This document shows positions 41,717 through 52,671 of a stretch of 64,000 nt of DNA, one piece after another. How positions within the stretch are numbered: the first letter of the stretch is position 1; every line of letters begins with the position of its first letter. The position numbers were made by a program, and so were the translations under genes. Below the pieces are notes generated by a model. That model had not been told where the DNA came from. It made no database searches and saw only the letters and a program-made list of their open reading frames with translations. The stretch comes from Hymenobacter sp. BRD128 (GTDB lineage Bacteria; Bacteroidota; Bacteroidia; Cytophagales; Hymenobacteraceae): positions 62,001 through 126,000 of the forward strand of contig NZ_CP053909.1 of assembly GCF_013256625.1 (NCBI RefSeq), written 5' to 3'.

Positions 41717-44031
41717 TTAAATGTCGATTTCCAACTGGTTTTTGACCAATTTCCAATACGAGCCTTGTTGCTTAACCAGTTCGGAATGGGTACCAACCTC
41801 TATCGTTTCTCCCTTGTCCAGTACCATTATCTGGTCGGCTTGGCAGACCGTGCTCAAACGGTGGGCCACAATTATGACGGTTCGACCACGGAAGAAATCC
41901 CCTAAATTATTCATAATTGTAGCTTCATTAATAGAATCTAATGCATTTGTTGCTTCATCGAACAAAATAAATTGCGGGTCTTTATAAACTGCCCGCGCAA
42001 TCAATATGCGTTGTTTTTGTCCTTGACTGATACCAATACCTTCCGGTCCAATTTTTGTATGTAGACCAGAAGGCAAGATGTCCACAAAATCACTAAGATT
42101 GGCAATTCTGATGGCATCTGTCAATTTTTTGGTATCGATTCGTTCTACCCCCACGGCTATATTACGAGCAATCGTATCGGAAAAAATATATCCCTCTTGC
42201 ATGACAACGCCACATTGTGCACGCCATGAGGCATTTTTCATATGTCGAAGTGCAACGTTCCCCAGCCGAATCTCGCCGCTGCTAGGCTGGTATATATTCA
42301 ATAGTAATTTCAATAGAGTTGTCTTGCCACTTCCACTCATGCCGACAATAGCAGTAGTCTTTCCTGCGGGAATATGCAAGTTCACGTTTCGTAAAACCAG
42401 TTCATTACCCGCACCGGGGTATTGGAATGCAAGTCGGGAAAGATATAGTCCAGCATTAATTACCTCGTCCATTTTGGGCTGTCCAATGGGTTCCTCGTCC
42501 GCGAGCGCATGAACCTCATTCAATCTTTCCAGGCTTATTTTAGCATCCTGCATGCTCTGCGATAGTCCGGTTAGTTGGCTGACAGGGCCGTTTAACTGTC
42601 CAATAATTTGTTGCATAGCCAGCATTGCCCCAAAGTCATTTGTCCTTGGATAACGGCCTGAGCTGCCAAACAGGTAATGAGTATATTCTTACCATCATTA
42701 ATGAGAAAAGCGCCGACTTGCTGATACTGACCTAAGGTGAGACTGCTCATCTGCCACCGAAAAAGATTGGCTTGCAAGCGCTCCCAGCTCCAGCGGCTTT
42801 GCCTTTCAGCCCCGGCTAGCTTTAAATCTTGCATACCCTGAATTATTTGAACCAGTGCACTTTGGCTTCGAGCTGACAGGGTGAAGCGCTTCGTATCCAA
42901 CTTACGGCGGTGACGCAGAAACAGCATTATCCACCCTACGTAAAGCACGTTAGAAATAACGTAGATGCCGAAAATAGGGAGGCTGTAGAGCGCAACCACT
43001 ACACTGAGTACCAAAATATTTGCCAATGCAAAGGGCAGTGCTACTGCTTGTCCCGTTACGAAGGACTCAATGCGCTGGTGGTCGCCGATGCGCTGCATGA
43101 TATCGCCATAGTGCTTGGTGTCGAAGAATGACAACGGCAGGCGCATGAGCTTAATGAGAAAGTCGGAAAGTATGCTCAAATTTACCCTAGTGCTGACATG
43201 GAGTAAAATCCAGCTCTGAATAAATTCAACGGTCAGCCTGCCGGCCATGACCATTAACTGAGCGCCCAGTACGAGGTAGATAAAGGGTAGATTTTGTGTG
43301 TTGATGCCGATGTCCACAACCGACTGGGTCAGGAAGGGAACCAACAACTGCAACGCACTGCCCACGGAAAGCCCCAAGATAAGTTGAGCAAGGAGTTGTT
43401 TGTATTGTCCGACGTAATTGAGCACCCGTCCGAGGCTGTAGTTGGTATCCGCTTCCTCGTCTTGCTCATAAAAAGCTGGCGAGGGCTCAAGTAACATCGC
43501 CATCCCAACCCGTTCGTTGTCCGCGTACGAGTTCAGCCACCCCTGCCTAAATTCTTTTACAGTATATGAAGTCAATCCACGATTTGGGTCGGCCACAAAC
43601 ACGGTGCCTCTCGCTTCAACGGGGAACCCATTGGTGTTGGCAATAGCTCCATAGGATGTAGCTTGGTGAGTGGCATCAAATTCCTCAACGGAAGGTTTTG
43701 ACCCGAAGAGGGTAGTTAATTTACTTTTCCACTTGCTTCTTAGCTTAATATCATATACTACTACAAAGTGATTTTGTTGCCAATGGACTATACATGGTAA
43801 CTGTGCCTCTTCTGCCAGTTGCTCAAATGACACCTTGATCCCCAAAGCTCGCAGTCCAATGGCTTCGGCGCCTTCAGCGATGCCCAGTAGCGAGACACCC
43901 TCTTTTCCAATTTGGGCTTTTTCGCGCATGGTTTGAGCGGAGAAATGCCGCCCATAGTGCTTTGCCACCATGCGTAAGCAGGTTGGACCGCAGTCCATTT
44001 GGTCATGCTGGATGTAAAGGGGAAATCGCAT
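41717..44031 (-). pseudogene. C39 peptidase ABC exporter (PCAT), frame broken by one missing G
   Basis: ORF 42592-44031 encodes the N-terminal C39 peptidase (HDQMDCGPTCLRMVAKHYGR with catalytic Cys, HFVVVYDI with His, VADPNRGL with Asp) and the TM domain. ORF 41717-42625 encodes the ABC ATPase (GMSGSGKTTLLKLLLN Walker A, LSGQ-like GISQGQKQRILIARAVY, ILFDEATNALDS Walker B). One additional G in the four-base run at 42628-42631 joins them as GQMTLGAMLAMQQIIG. Restored length about 770 aa. It would cleave the leader after GG and export the core peptide. Likely intact if the indel is a sequencing error. Confidence 0.85.
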
Positions 44032-44265
44032 CAGTAAAAGAGATTGTCAGTAACATTGAATTTGCATTTACATGGGAGTGGCCCTGTAAAAGATGGCTGA
44101 GTGGGTGTTGTTTACTTGCTTGTTCAATCCTAAACACGGCTTCGATGCCTCAGGTATTATGGATGCGGTAGATACTGTGATGAAAAGCAAGCAATGAGGC
44201 AATAATTTTTACCTTTGGGCTCTTCCAAGGAGGGCCTTCGGGTTCATCCTGCGTAGCCTCGGTCC

Positions 44266-45321
44266 TTAAACGGCCGGGGCTACTTCTTTTGGGGGCTGGT
44301 GGGCCGGATGATAGTATGGGTCGTAGGGCTGGTCGTTTTTCCAGAGCGAGTAGCAAAGGAGTAAGAGCTTGCGCATGACGGCAATCACGCCGGGCTTGCC
44401 GGTGGGGTGCCGACTGCGCAGACGGGCGTAAAAAACCATCTGCTGGGGGTTGTAGCGCAGGCTGCTGACAGCCGGCAGGTACAGGGCCGTGCGCAGGCGC
44501 ACGTTTCCCCGACGGGAGATGCGCGTGGCCCCGGCTGAGAGGCCGCTTTGGCGCTGCACCACGTCCAGGCCGGCGTAGGAGGCCAGTTGCCGCTCGTTTT
44601 CGACCAGGGCAAAGCCGGTCGTTTCGGCGACCAAGGCGATAGCCGTCGTCAGGCCGATACCCGGGACGCTGGTCAAATGGGCCAGCTTGCGAGCCAGGTC
44701 CGGCGCCGCCTTTACCAGGTCGGCCAAGTCTTTGTCGACTGCTTTGAGCTGTTGGTCAACTAATTGCTGTTGCATGTTGAGCCGTTCCAGGGTCCGGGCA
44801 TCGGGCTGGTAGCTGTGCTGGTACGCATGGCGGCGGATTTTAAGCCGCGCCCCCTGCCCCGTCAGGCTGTGACGCTCGCGGGAGAGGGCGCGCAGCTGGC
44901 GCAGGGCCGGGGTCGGCGGCTGCCAGGCGGGCAGTACCCGCTCCAGACCCAGGCGGCAGAGCAGGCGGGCATCGAGCAGGTCGGTCTTGCTCTTTTGCTC
45001 CGTGCTTTGGGCGAAGTGCTTGGCTTTATTGGGCAGCAGCACGCTCAACGCCTGTTGCTTATCTGCCAGGAAATAGGCCAGCTCTTCGTAGTACACGCCC
45101 GTCGCCTCCACGACAAACCAGAGTGGGGCACGGGCCGCTTGCTGGCGCACGGTCCAGGTGAGTAGCTCGGCAAAGCCGGCGCTGGTGTTGGCAAAGGTGG
45201 CGGGCTTACCAAAGTGCAGGTGCTGCGTGACTTCGATGTGGCCGAAGCAGGCTACAAACGTGTCTTTGGCAATGTCGAGACCCACGACATACTTGAGGGG
45301 GGCAGCTGGTGGAACAGGCAT
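44266..45321 (-). CDS. IS110-family transposase, apparently intact
   Basis: A 351-aa transposase. N-terminal RuvC-like DEDD domain (YVVGLDIAKDTFVACFGH; VVEATGVYYEELAYFL; KSKTDLLDARLLCRLGL) and C-terminal transposase_20 domain (LTSVPGIGLTTAIALVAETT; SYAGLDVVQRQSG; ISRRGNVRLRTALY) with the catalytic Ser region. IS110 elements lack terminal inverted repeats, so I do not fix the ends. It sits in the middle of the RiPP locus, between the exporter and the remaining biosynthetic genes. Confidence 0.95.
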   Translation of the reverse strand: MPVPPAAPLKYVVGLDIAKDTFVACFGHIEVTQHLHFGKPATFANTSAGFAELLTWTVRQQAARAPLWFVVEATGVYYEELAYFLADKQQALSVLLPNKAKHFAQSTEQKSKTDLLDARLLCRLGLERVLPAWQPPTPALRQLRALSRERHSLTGQGARLKIRRHAYQHSYQPDARTLERLNMQQQLVDQQLKAVDKDLADLVKAAPDLARKLAHLTSVPGIGLTTAIALVAETTGFALVENERQLASYAGLDVVQRQSGLSAGATRISRRGNVRLRTALYLPAVSSLRYNPQQMVFYARLRSRHPTGKPGVIAVMRKLLLLCYSLWKNDQPYDPYYHPAHQPPKEVAPAV

Positions 45322-45719
45322 AAGCGGGAAATAAGAAGGAAAGCAGCTTGCCAGTCAGGTTTTTACCGCAACTATCCTTGCACAAATACGGGATGTCAGC
45401 ACGCAGCCGGACTCCCTCCATACTGTTCAGTCTTCGGGCAAAAACGGGAAACGGGGCACAGTCTCTATCGCACAAGGTCAGCGCCGAAACGCCGCCTTTA
45501 GGGATGGATGGTGACCCCGTTTCCTTTTCTGGCTACCCTTCTACGAAAGGCTCTGCAATCATACAAGGGTAGGGGTGATCGAGTCAAGCTGGTGAGTTTA
45601 GGGCAGTAGCTTGAATGTGTTTTTGGTGATCAAGATGCGGGGGCTGGTAGCCGATGCTAGATTGAAAGTGATAGTATATATTTATAAATATGGTAATATT
45701 AATAAAATACCTAACTAGC

Positions 45720-47080
45720 TTGCTCGGCGGCAAGGTTGGCAGAAACGGGCCATTCGCGGCGTTCTAGCTCTTCGATTTTGAAGCGCGACCACCGTGCGCG
45801 TTAGCATAGCATTTGCCGCGGCGACTCTGCGAGCGCAGGGCCTAGCGGTCGCGCAGCAGTTTACGGTGGTCGTTGCCACAATACTGTCCACCCAGGTCGG
45901 AGTGCACAAGCAGGTCCGGCGTAGGCGGCTGGGACCAAAAGGCGCGCCGCAAGTCCGTGCTGACTAATTCTTCGAGCATGGTGGCTGCCACATGCCAGCA
46001 CAGCACATGCTGGCTGGCCACTTATTGAAACATGCACAAGTAGGTCCAGGAGCCATCGGCCAGCGGCAAATAGGTGAGGTCCTACACCCTCGTCCGGTTG
46101 GCTTGGGTGAGTTTGGGCCGGTTGAGCAGTAGTTGGGCGTGCAGCGCAAGCTGTGGGCGGAGTCTTTCGTGCGCGGGGCGAAGGTCTTGGACTGGAGGGC
46201 GTGCAGGCCCGGCCGGCGTATGGCCGAGCGCCGGCGGTCCACCCTGGCCCTTCTTGGCGCTGGGCCACCTGCAACCGGCCACGGCCGCCGAGTTGCCAGG
46301 CGTAGAAGCCGCTGGCTGGCACGCCCGGCACCTAGCACAGCCGTCGCATGGGGTAGTGGCCGCGCTCGGCGGCGATGAAGCGGTAGCGGCTCATGACGTC
46401 TGAGTCTAAGAGAAGATGGTTATGGCTTTTTTAAATATCCAACTTTTGCGCCTGCCGCCGGGCCGTCCGCTTGTACGCCTGGCAACTCGGCGGCCGTGGC
46501 CGGTTGCAGTGCAGGCCCCAACGCGGCCATCGGCTTTTGGGCGACTTTCTGCTACTGGTAGATGCGCTTGGGGTCGATGTTGAGTGCCCGCACCATGGAT
46601 TGAGTCACGCGATTTTGCGCAACTAAGCGCAACGTTTCGGTACGCAAGGCGGCGTCATAGCGCCGACGTTTGGCAGGTTAAGGGCTGTCTTTAACAACGA
46701 AGGAAAGGTGCCACTCAACTCTTCCCCGCTTAAGTAGAGCACCTCAGCCGCTATCACCAACACACAGGTTTCGCTGGAAAAGTCGTAATCATCATACTGA
46801 CTATAACCTAACCAACTGCCTGTCCGTTCTCCACACCTTTTGAGGCTATCCAATATGTGTGGAAGTGTCACCAGTGGTCCAATCCGGGGCCAAGTTGGTA
46901 ACTGCGACTTTAAGCAAAATAGCCACTTCTCCAACTTGCGTTTAGCGAGCCGCTCGCGCTGGGGCTGCAGACTGCAAGAATTCCTGGTAGCCGCAATTGG
47001 TGCATTGATATTTCGCCCGTCCACCCGTTGCTGCCATTTTTGCGCACGTGCTCGCTTGAACAATGCCTGCACAGGTAAAT
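45720..47080 (-). mobile_element. IS3-family remnants, heavily degraded
   Basis: Minus-strand fragments with IS3 OrfB flavour (SASGFYAWQLG near 46310; DSAHSLRCTPNYCSTGPNSP-like 46110-46190) and, from 46400 to 46640, an OrfA-like end that also occurs at 53380-53450. An unassigned 149-aa frame occupies 46623-47072. Stops and shifts interrupt every frame. It resembles the remnant at 52672-53650. Confidence 0.5.
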
Positions 47081-47237
47081 CATAGTTATCGCACGGCCAA
47101 TACGGTTTTACATGAGTTTAGACCACTACCCAAAAAACTAATATAAGATCCTATTTGCAGCACCCATTAAATGGTCTCAATCCACTAATGGTGTCTCTTA
47201 ATATCAGAAAATAAACTATAGTTTCTGAAAAAGATTA

Positions 47238-48791
47238 TTAAGGTTTAACTACTCTCAACCTTCCTGTCAGAACAACTTGATTCGCTAAAAAATTTAATGC
47301 AATAAGCTTGATATTGTTAAGGTTTTCTGCGGTGCTCCCTGTTTTTTCAAATAAATAATCAACAAGCTGATTACCTGAAATAATTCTGTTCTGAAAAAGT
47401 ACTAAAAGCTTGTCCAACCCTTTGAGGTCCTGAGCATTTGCGCCGAGCATGTTTAAAGTTATTCCAATGAATGTATCCGTAAAATTTAAATGCCAATTAT
47501 TATTTTTAATGATTTTACTCATATGTTTTAACGGCCAGTTGGTTTTTTGTATTATTGAAATACTCGATGAAGTATAACGATTTTTTAGTATGTCGTCTAT
47601 TGACAACATAGTCAACATATTATAAAAAACTTCTGCATTCTTAAACTTATAAGATTTATATGTATTATTTTTATTATTTAAGCTTTCTAATGCAGATTCA
47701 AGATCATACAATTGTTTTACAAACAAATGCATTCGGTTAACATTACCCTGACTTATGTCTGAAGAGTTTTTAAGTTGATTAAGAGTAATGCCATTACGTA
47801 AAAAGAATCTCTTCGCTGATGAACTATTTTTAATTCTTTTTTTACTTTTATCTAGGCTGGAATTAATATAAGGGAAAATAGACCTATTTTCATTTTCTAT
47901 CTGCTCCAGCTCTTTGCAAATACTTTTATATTCTTTAGGAAATTCGTATCGAAGTCTCATTTCTACCTGCTCACAATTGTGCATTATTCTTTTTGTCCTT
48001 CCAGCTAAATGGACATATTTAGAAGCTAATGGAACCAGATGCAGTTGCAGCATTTGGCTGAATTTTTTATCTAGATTAGGCAAAACATACTCTAATGTTT
48101 TACCATTTTTTTCAACTAATTTAGAGAACAATAGCTGTTCAATTAGGACGTTAAGCGTATCAGCCTTGGGATCTGATTGTATAGTTTGTTTATTAGAGTT
48201 AAAGAAATTTATCGCAGTTGATGCATATTGCTTTATGTATGCGTTGTCCGTTCCACCAAAAATACCGGCATTCACAGAAGTGAAAAATAGTTTAGAGGAT
48301 GTGACATTTTCGTCCCATTGTAGCTCAGAAGGAATATTATGGTACGTTTTACGCATATGCAAATACAGTTTCTTATAATATCCAACGAGATGGATTTCTG
48401 GGCTTTGTACAACTAATTGTTGATTTCCATTTAAAAACTCTGTAAGTGCCTGCCATACAAAAACATCACCGTCCACATGTATAAAAGGCTCATCCTGGAT
48501 ATTATAAGCATGTAATTTAGGCAAAGCCCATAGTGAAGGACTATAAGAATTTATATTGTCCATACATTTGCTAACCTTAGTGTACGGCAAGTTCAACTTA
48601 TTGATAAGTAATTCATAACCAAGCTCATCAGTTAAAAGCTCTACACTACGATGATATCTGTTGAGAAGTAAACAACTTAGGCTCATTCCAATATAGTGGT
48701 ATCTAGATGTAAGCCAGCCCCCAGAGTGACGGTCATTAGTTAAACGAGATGTCTCGGATGGTTTGGACCAGTAACTCTGTATGATTTTCAT
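47238..48791 (-). CDS. DUF6734-like glycosyltransferase-fold protein of the RiPP locus
   Basis: A 517-aa protein started at ATG 48791 (MKIIQSYWSKPS), since the upstream extension is AT-rich shadow. SGGWLTSRYHYIGMSLSCLL and the PFIHVDGDVFVWQAL block, with a DxD motif (DGD), suggest a GT-A-type transferase as described for DUF6734 proteins that accompany double-glycine peptides in Bacteroidota. The C-terminal half is helical, Lys/Asn/Ser-rich. It lies 88 bp downstream of the precursor gene, same strand. Proposed role: modification of the peptide; not demonstrated. Confidence 0.7.
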   Translation of the reverse strand: MKIIQSYWSKPSETSRLTNDRHSGGWLTSRYHYIGMSLSCLLLNRYHRSVELLTDELGYELLINKLNLPYTKVSKCMDNINSYSPSLWALPKLHAYNIQDEPFIHVDGDVFVWQALTEFLNGNQQLVVQSPEIHLVGYYKKLYLHMRKTYHNIPSELQWDENVTSSKLFFTSVNAGIFGGTDNAYIKQYASTAINFFNSNKQTIQSDPKADTLNVLIEQLLFSKLVEKNGKTLEYVLPNLDKKFSQMLQLHLVPLASKYVHLAGRTKRIMHNCEQVEMRLRYEFPKEYKSICKELEQIENENRSIFPYINSSLDKSKKRIKNSSSAKRFFLRNGITLNQLKNSSDISQGNVNRMHLFVKQLYDLESALESLNNKNNTYKSYKFKNAEVFYNMLTMLSIDDILKNRYTSSSISIIQKTNWPLKHMSKIIKNNNWHLNFTDTFIGITLNMLGANAQDLKGLDKLLVLFQNRIISGNQLVDYLFEKTGSTAENLNNIKLIALNFLANQVVLTGRLRVVKP

Positions 48792-48879
48792 AATTAGAAT
48801 TTTTGCTGACAAGTAACATAAAATTGACAGCACGAGGTTACATAGTAATACGCAACCTTGTGCTGTCAATTGAAAATTA

Positions 48880-49074
48880 TCAGAAATAGCAAAAATCTGA
48901 TGGATTGAATGTGCAATAGCAAGGATTGACAGGACTAAAACCACATGCTGCGCCAGTTACCACACAATGCTGACAACCATCACCAGCTGTTGCGCCACCT
49001 TTTACTTGCCTCATTTGCTCTCGACTCAAGACTGTACCGATGTCTAATGAGTCAATTTTAAATCGCTTTTTCAT
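48880..49074 (-). CDS. Double-glycine RiPP/bacteriocin precursor (64 aa)
   Basis: The leader KKRFKIDSLDIGTVLSREQM ends RQVKGG, a classic C39 cleavage site after residue 27. The 37-residue core carries six Cys (DGCQHC, AAC, NPCYC, DFC) and several aromatic residues, suggesting disulfides or thioethers. Upstream by 51 bp is the VKOR-thioredoxin gene, which could form disulfides in it; the exporter lies 5 kb away beyond the IS110. This is the only double-glycine peptide seen in the window. Confidence 0.8.
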   Translation of the reverse strand: MKKRFKIDSLDIGTVLSREQMRQVKGGATAGDGCQHCVVTGAACGFSPVNPCYCTFNPSDFCYF

Positions 49075-49125
49075 AAAAAAAAGAAAGAAATTTTAGGCTT
49101 TTTAAAATGGCAAAGCCGATAGCCA

Positions 49126-50691
49126 TCAACCAAAATTTTTAATTTCGTTTAAAATTTCAGGCAATATTTTCTCTAAGTCAAATATCGAATACTTATTAGG
49201 CATATTGTACCCATTAACATATAAAGTTGGGGTTTGGCTATAATCAATATTCTTAATTACGTTTAGTTGTTTATTATACATGTTAGTAGCTTGGCTGATT
49301 GTAGATAGATCATTTTCTTTATACTTGGTGGAAAACGTGTCGAGATTTTTAATGTCGTACCAATCTAAGAGGAGTGATACAGTTCTTTCTAACTCATTAT
49401 AAGCACCTTTAATGTTGGCCAACCAATAATTGAATATATATTCGTTAGCGGATATTTCTAATTCATCCGGATTGTTTTTAATGAATAATAATTCTAGGCA
49501 TACATCGTCTAAATGTTTTTTAACAAATTGAGATAATTGTAGCAACTTTTCCTCACATGGGCCACAATACAAGTTAGCTATCATTGTTATATGGATCGGT
49601 GAATTTATATTGCCGATAACAAATTTGCTTTCATTATCATTGGTAACATCTATCTTATCAGTAGACTTCAGAATAGAACTAAAAACAAAAAAAGAATTTT
49701 TGATTCTATTAGACAAAGCTAATTCGCCCTTTAAAGTCAACAATTCTCTAATTGTGTTATTTATTATGACAGTTGCAGACATAATACTAACAAGAGCAGC
49801 CACAGCGTAGATAAAGTGCCAAATATTCAGACCATAACCAGCGTAATTATAGTTGAAATACGCGCATTCAGCAATAATGATAGCCAATGTTAAAATACAT
49901 AAATTACACCAAGTTCCAATTTTAGCTTGGTTATAAATAGAATAGGGCACTGCTAATAACGAAAACAATGATATAAATTTTAGGGTCGGAAATGCATTGA
50001 AGCCAAGCATTAATACAGTTGTAATTTGGAATGAGAAATAAGCTAATACTATGTCAGAGAGCTTAATGATATTCATTATAGTTCCGCTAGCTGACTTAGT
50101 AACTTTGTCGCATCCATCACCATGCTGAGTTGAGCAAAACTTTTCTAACTCTTCAGCAGCTATCCCTAAATCCTTGAAAACTAAGGCAAACCCAATTACA
50201 GTTCCAATTATAGGGAGTATTAGAGATGGGGCTAGATTAATTGAGCGTAAATTAAATATAGAATAAAATAATAAAAAGCAAAGAGATAAAATCAATGCGT
50301 ATCTTATCCCTTTCTCTACGATATATTTTCTATATTCAAAAGTATTCGAACTTATTTTTGACTCTATTTTAATCAGCACTCCCGAAGCACGTTCGAAATT
50401 ATTTATTTTAGTTATAAAATCAGGTAAGCTTTTGACCAAAATCACACCCCCGCCGTCATTATAAACATGGACTAAACATGGGTATTGAATAGCTGCGGCC
50501 TTTTTTAAGTCAACCTTAACTACATTAACCTTACATCCATGCATACTAAGTACGTCGGAAATACTCAGAACTGAAGGATAATCTGGATGATTAAAAATGT
50601 TATCCTCGATATTTGGATAGTTAGCCTTGGCGCCTATGTGCTTAAGATAGTCTATGACTACTTTTTCCATACGTACAGAATTTTTATTCAT
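49126..50691 (-). CDS. C39-like / VKOR / thioredoxin fusion protein
   Basis: A 521-aa membrane protein. The N-terminal ~120 residues resemble a C39-like domain without the catalytic Cys (YPSVLSISDVLSMHGCKVNV; YPCLVHVYNDGGGVILVK). Then comes a VKOR domain with loop cysteines (KFCSTQHGDGCDKVTKS), several TM segments and active-site CxxC in KIGTWCNLCILTLAI. The C-terminal periplasmic domain is thioredoxin-like (MIANLYCGPCEEKL). Such fusions oxidise disulfides of exported double-glycine peptides. It directly precedes the Cys-rich precursor. Confidence 0.85.
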   Translation of the reverse strand: MNKNSVRMEKVVIDYLKHIGAKANYPNIEDNIFNHPDYPSVLSISDVLSMHGCKVNVVKVDLKKAAAIQYPCLVHVYNDGGGVILVKSLPDFITKINNFERASGVLIKIESKISSNTFEYRKYIVEKGIRYALILSLCFLLFYSIFNLRSINLAPSLILPIIGTVIGFALVFKDLGIAAEELEKFCSTQHGDGCDKVTKSASGTIMNIIKLSDIVLAYFSFQITTVLMLGFNAFPTLKFISLFSLLAVPYSIYNQAKIGTWCNLCILTLAIIIAECAYFNYNYAGYGLNIWHFIYAVAALVSIMSATVIINNTIRELLTLKGELALSNRIKNSFFVFSSILKSTDKIDVTNDNESKFVIGNINSPIHITMIANLYCGPCEEKLLQLSQFVKKHLDDVCLELLFIKNNPDELEISANEYIFNYWLANIKGAYNELERTVSLLLDWYDIKNLDTFSTKYKENDLSTISQATNMYNKQLNVIKNIDYSQTPTLYVNGYNMPNKYSIFDLEKILPEILNEIKNFG

Positions 50692-50989
50692 GACTAAGAG
50701 CTAAGAGATACAAAACTAAATTGTTATAAAAATCCTGATGCGCAAGTACAATTTTTCTTAATTTTAAAATATACTATAATAATACATTGTTATTATAGTA
50801 TATAAATATTTTATGTAGCATTAGGCGCAAGCTTATGTATCGCTCGCTAATATAGCGGAATTCTAACAATTTTTACTAGGCTATACGTAAAATTATCGGA
50901 GACACAACATGAACAGTGTTGAACAGCCATGTTTTAAGCCGGAAGTTTAGCGAAATTCGCTTAGTAAGCAACACCGGATTTAACAATGG
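50692..50989. other. AT-rich intergenic region
   Basis: About 300 bp upstream of the VKOR gene; contains the AT-rich palindromic stretch TATACTATAATAATACATTG region near 50770-50800, likely including the RiPP promoter. No ORF. Confidence 0.35.
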
Positions 50990-51330
50990 CGAAGGCTTAC
51001 TTAAAGAGTTAGTTGCAGACAGCAACCAAGGAAGGCCACTTTGCTGCTTTTACCTTTGGCTAGCAGTCGCTCAAACAAGGCTTTGCAAGCCGCGTTCAAC
51101 TTCTTAGCCGAGAAGTTACAGACAAATAATTTACCGCGAAGGAGAGCCCCACCTATCTTGGTAATGTGCGTTTTATCCAGCACGCTGGTCCCGGCGTATG
51201 CTCCCGTGGAGAGAGGCCCGCTTTAACAATGAGTTGGCCATAGTTGTCGAGGCGCGTAAAGCACCCTCAAACAGAAGCAGCATGCCCGCCGTCTTGCGGC
51301 CAATACCGGGTATGGATTGTAAGTGGCTTA
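50990..51330 (-). pseudogene. IS110-family C-terminal remnant
   Basis: Minus-strand SIPGIGRKTAGMLLLFEGAL near 51300, then, in another frame, KTHITKIGGALLRGKLFVCN and FSAKKLNAACKALFERLLAK down to 51001. This is the C-terminal half of an IS110/IS1111 transposase with a shift near 51180; it is different from the copy at 44266. Confidence 0.65.
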
Positions 51331-51482
51331 TTCCTACTCAAAATGTTAATCGAGTAAGGTCAATAGCTCTGCCTCAAGCGCCACCACTTGTGTACGCTTC
51401 CCCGTTCGATAAGCCAGTGGTAGGCAGAGGTTAAGCAGCTCTTGACCTCCTCCCAATTACTGAGCCGGTTGAAAGTGGAGCA

Positions 51483-52319
51483 TCAGGCGTTCTGAAGCTC
51501 GACCGTAGTGGCGGCCGCCACTACCTCATCGGGCGTTAAACTCTGTAATGAACTGTGCGGTCGGAAGCCATTGTACTCCTGGCGCCAGTGCTCGATTTTC
51601 TCTTGTGCATCAGTCAACGATAGAAACCAGTGCACGTTCAGGCACTCGTCCCGGAAGCTGCCATTAAACGATTCACTGTACGGATTATCTGTCGGTTTGC
51701 CGGGCCGCGAGAAGTCCAGCGTGACGTGCTGGTCGTAGGCCCAGCGGTCGAGGGCCTTGTTGCTAAACTCGCTGCCGTTATCGACCTGAATGCGCTCGGG
51801 CACCACGCCTACCTGCTGGTGTAAGCGCTGCACCACGGCCACGACATCTTCGCCTTTGAGCGACTGGCCCACGTGAATAGCCAGGCACTGGCGACTAAAG
51901 TTATCGACTATCGTTAAGGCGCGGATTTTGCGGCCATCGAAGAGATTATCGGCCACAAAATCCATGCTCCAACTCTGGTGTAGCCGACCCAACGGCAGAC
52001 GTTCTAACCGATGGGCAGCGGCGCGGTTACGCCGCGGGCGCTTGCTGCGGTAGTTCAAGCCTTCCAGGCAGTAAAGCCGATGAACGCGCTTGTGATTGTC
52101 GGGCCAGCCTTCCCGGCGTAGCAGGACATAAAGGCGCTGACTACCGTAGCGCACGCGCACTTGCGCCAATTCGCGCAAGCGTTGGCGCAAAACGGTATCA
52201 TCACGCCCACCTGCTTTGTAAGCAAAGCTGGCGCGCTGCAAGCCAATGACTCGGCAGGCGCGGCGAGCAGAGATGCGGTAAGCGTCAATGAGGTGTTGGG
52301 CCGCGTGCCGACGCTGCAC
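51483..52319 (-). CDS. IS3-family transposase OrfB (DDE integrase)
   Basis: A 278-aa protein: HTH_21 region (RRACRVIGLQRASFAYK, RVRYGSQRLYVLLRREGW), then rve core with SMDFVADNLFDG (first Asp), IQVDNGSEF (second Asp) and NPYSESFNGSFRDECLN (Glu), ending YNGFRPHSSLQSLTP. It is probably made as an OrfAB fusion by -1 frameshifting at the A8 run upstream. Confidence 0.95.
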   Translation of the reverse strand: MQRRHAAQHLIDAYRISARRACRVIGLQRASFAYKAGGRDDTVLRQRLRELAQVRVRYGSQRLYVLLRREGWPDNHKRVHRLYCLEGLNYRSKRPRRNRAAAHRLERLPLGRLHQSWSMDFVADNLFDGRKIRALTIVDNFSRQCLAIHVGQSLKGEDVVAVVQRLHQQVGVVPERIQVDNGSEFSNKALDRWAYDQHVTLDFSRPGKPTDNPYSESFNGSFRDECLNVHWFLSLTDAQEKIEHWRQEYNGFRPHSSLQSLTPDEVVAAATTVELQNA

Positions 52320-52324
52320 GGGCC

Positions 52325-52621
52325 TTAAAACTTTTTTTTGAGCACGTCCTGCAGCATCTGCTTGTCAAGGCTCAGGTCAGCCACGAGCTGTTTGAGGTGC
52401 TGATTTTCCGCTGACAACTGCTTGAGCCGCCGCAGCTCGGGTACGCCCAAGCCGCCGTACTTTTTCTTCCAGTTGTAGTAGGTGGCCTCGCTGATGCCCA
52501 TCTTGCGGCACACCTCCGCGACGGTGATGCCGGTGTCGGCCTGGCGTAGGGCGAACACGATTTGGGCCTCGGTAAACTTGGTCTTTTTCAGGGCATTGTC
52601 TGGGGTTTTAAGGTACGACAA
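52325..52621 (-). CDS. IS3-family transposase OrfA
   Basis: A 98-aa protein with the HTH_Tnp_1 signature (KKTKFTEAQIVFALRQADTG, EVCRKMGISEATYYNWKKKY) and a leucine-zipper-like end. Its final codons read over an A8 tract (plus-strand T run 52332-52339), the usual slippery site for OrfAB production. Confidence 0.9.
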   Translation of the reverse strand: MSYLKTPDNALKKTKFTEAQIVFALRQADTGITVAEVCRKMGISEATYYNWKKKYGGLGVPELRRLKQLSAENQHLKQLVADLSLDKQMLQDVLKKKF

Positions 52622-52671
52622 TGCCCGATTTTCTCTACTTTACAATGGCCTAGTTTACTGGGAGGAGGTCA

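Larger units (their letters stand above)
51443..52671 (-). mobile_element. Complete IS3-family element (~1.23 kb)
   Basis: Terminal inverted repeats TGACCTCCTCCCA at 51443-51455 and its complement at 52659-52671 flank orfA and orfB on the minus strand. No clear target duplication. It abuts an older IS3 remnant. Confidence 0.8.
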
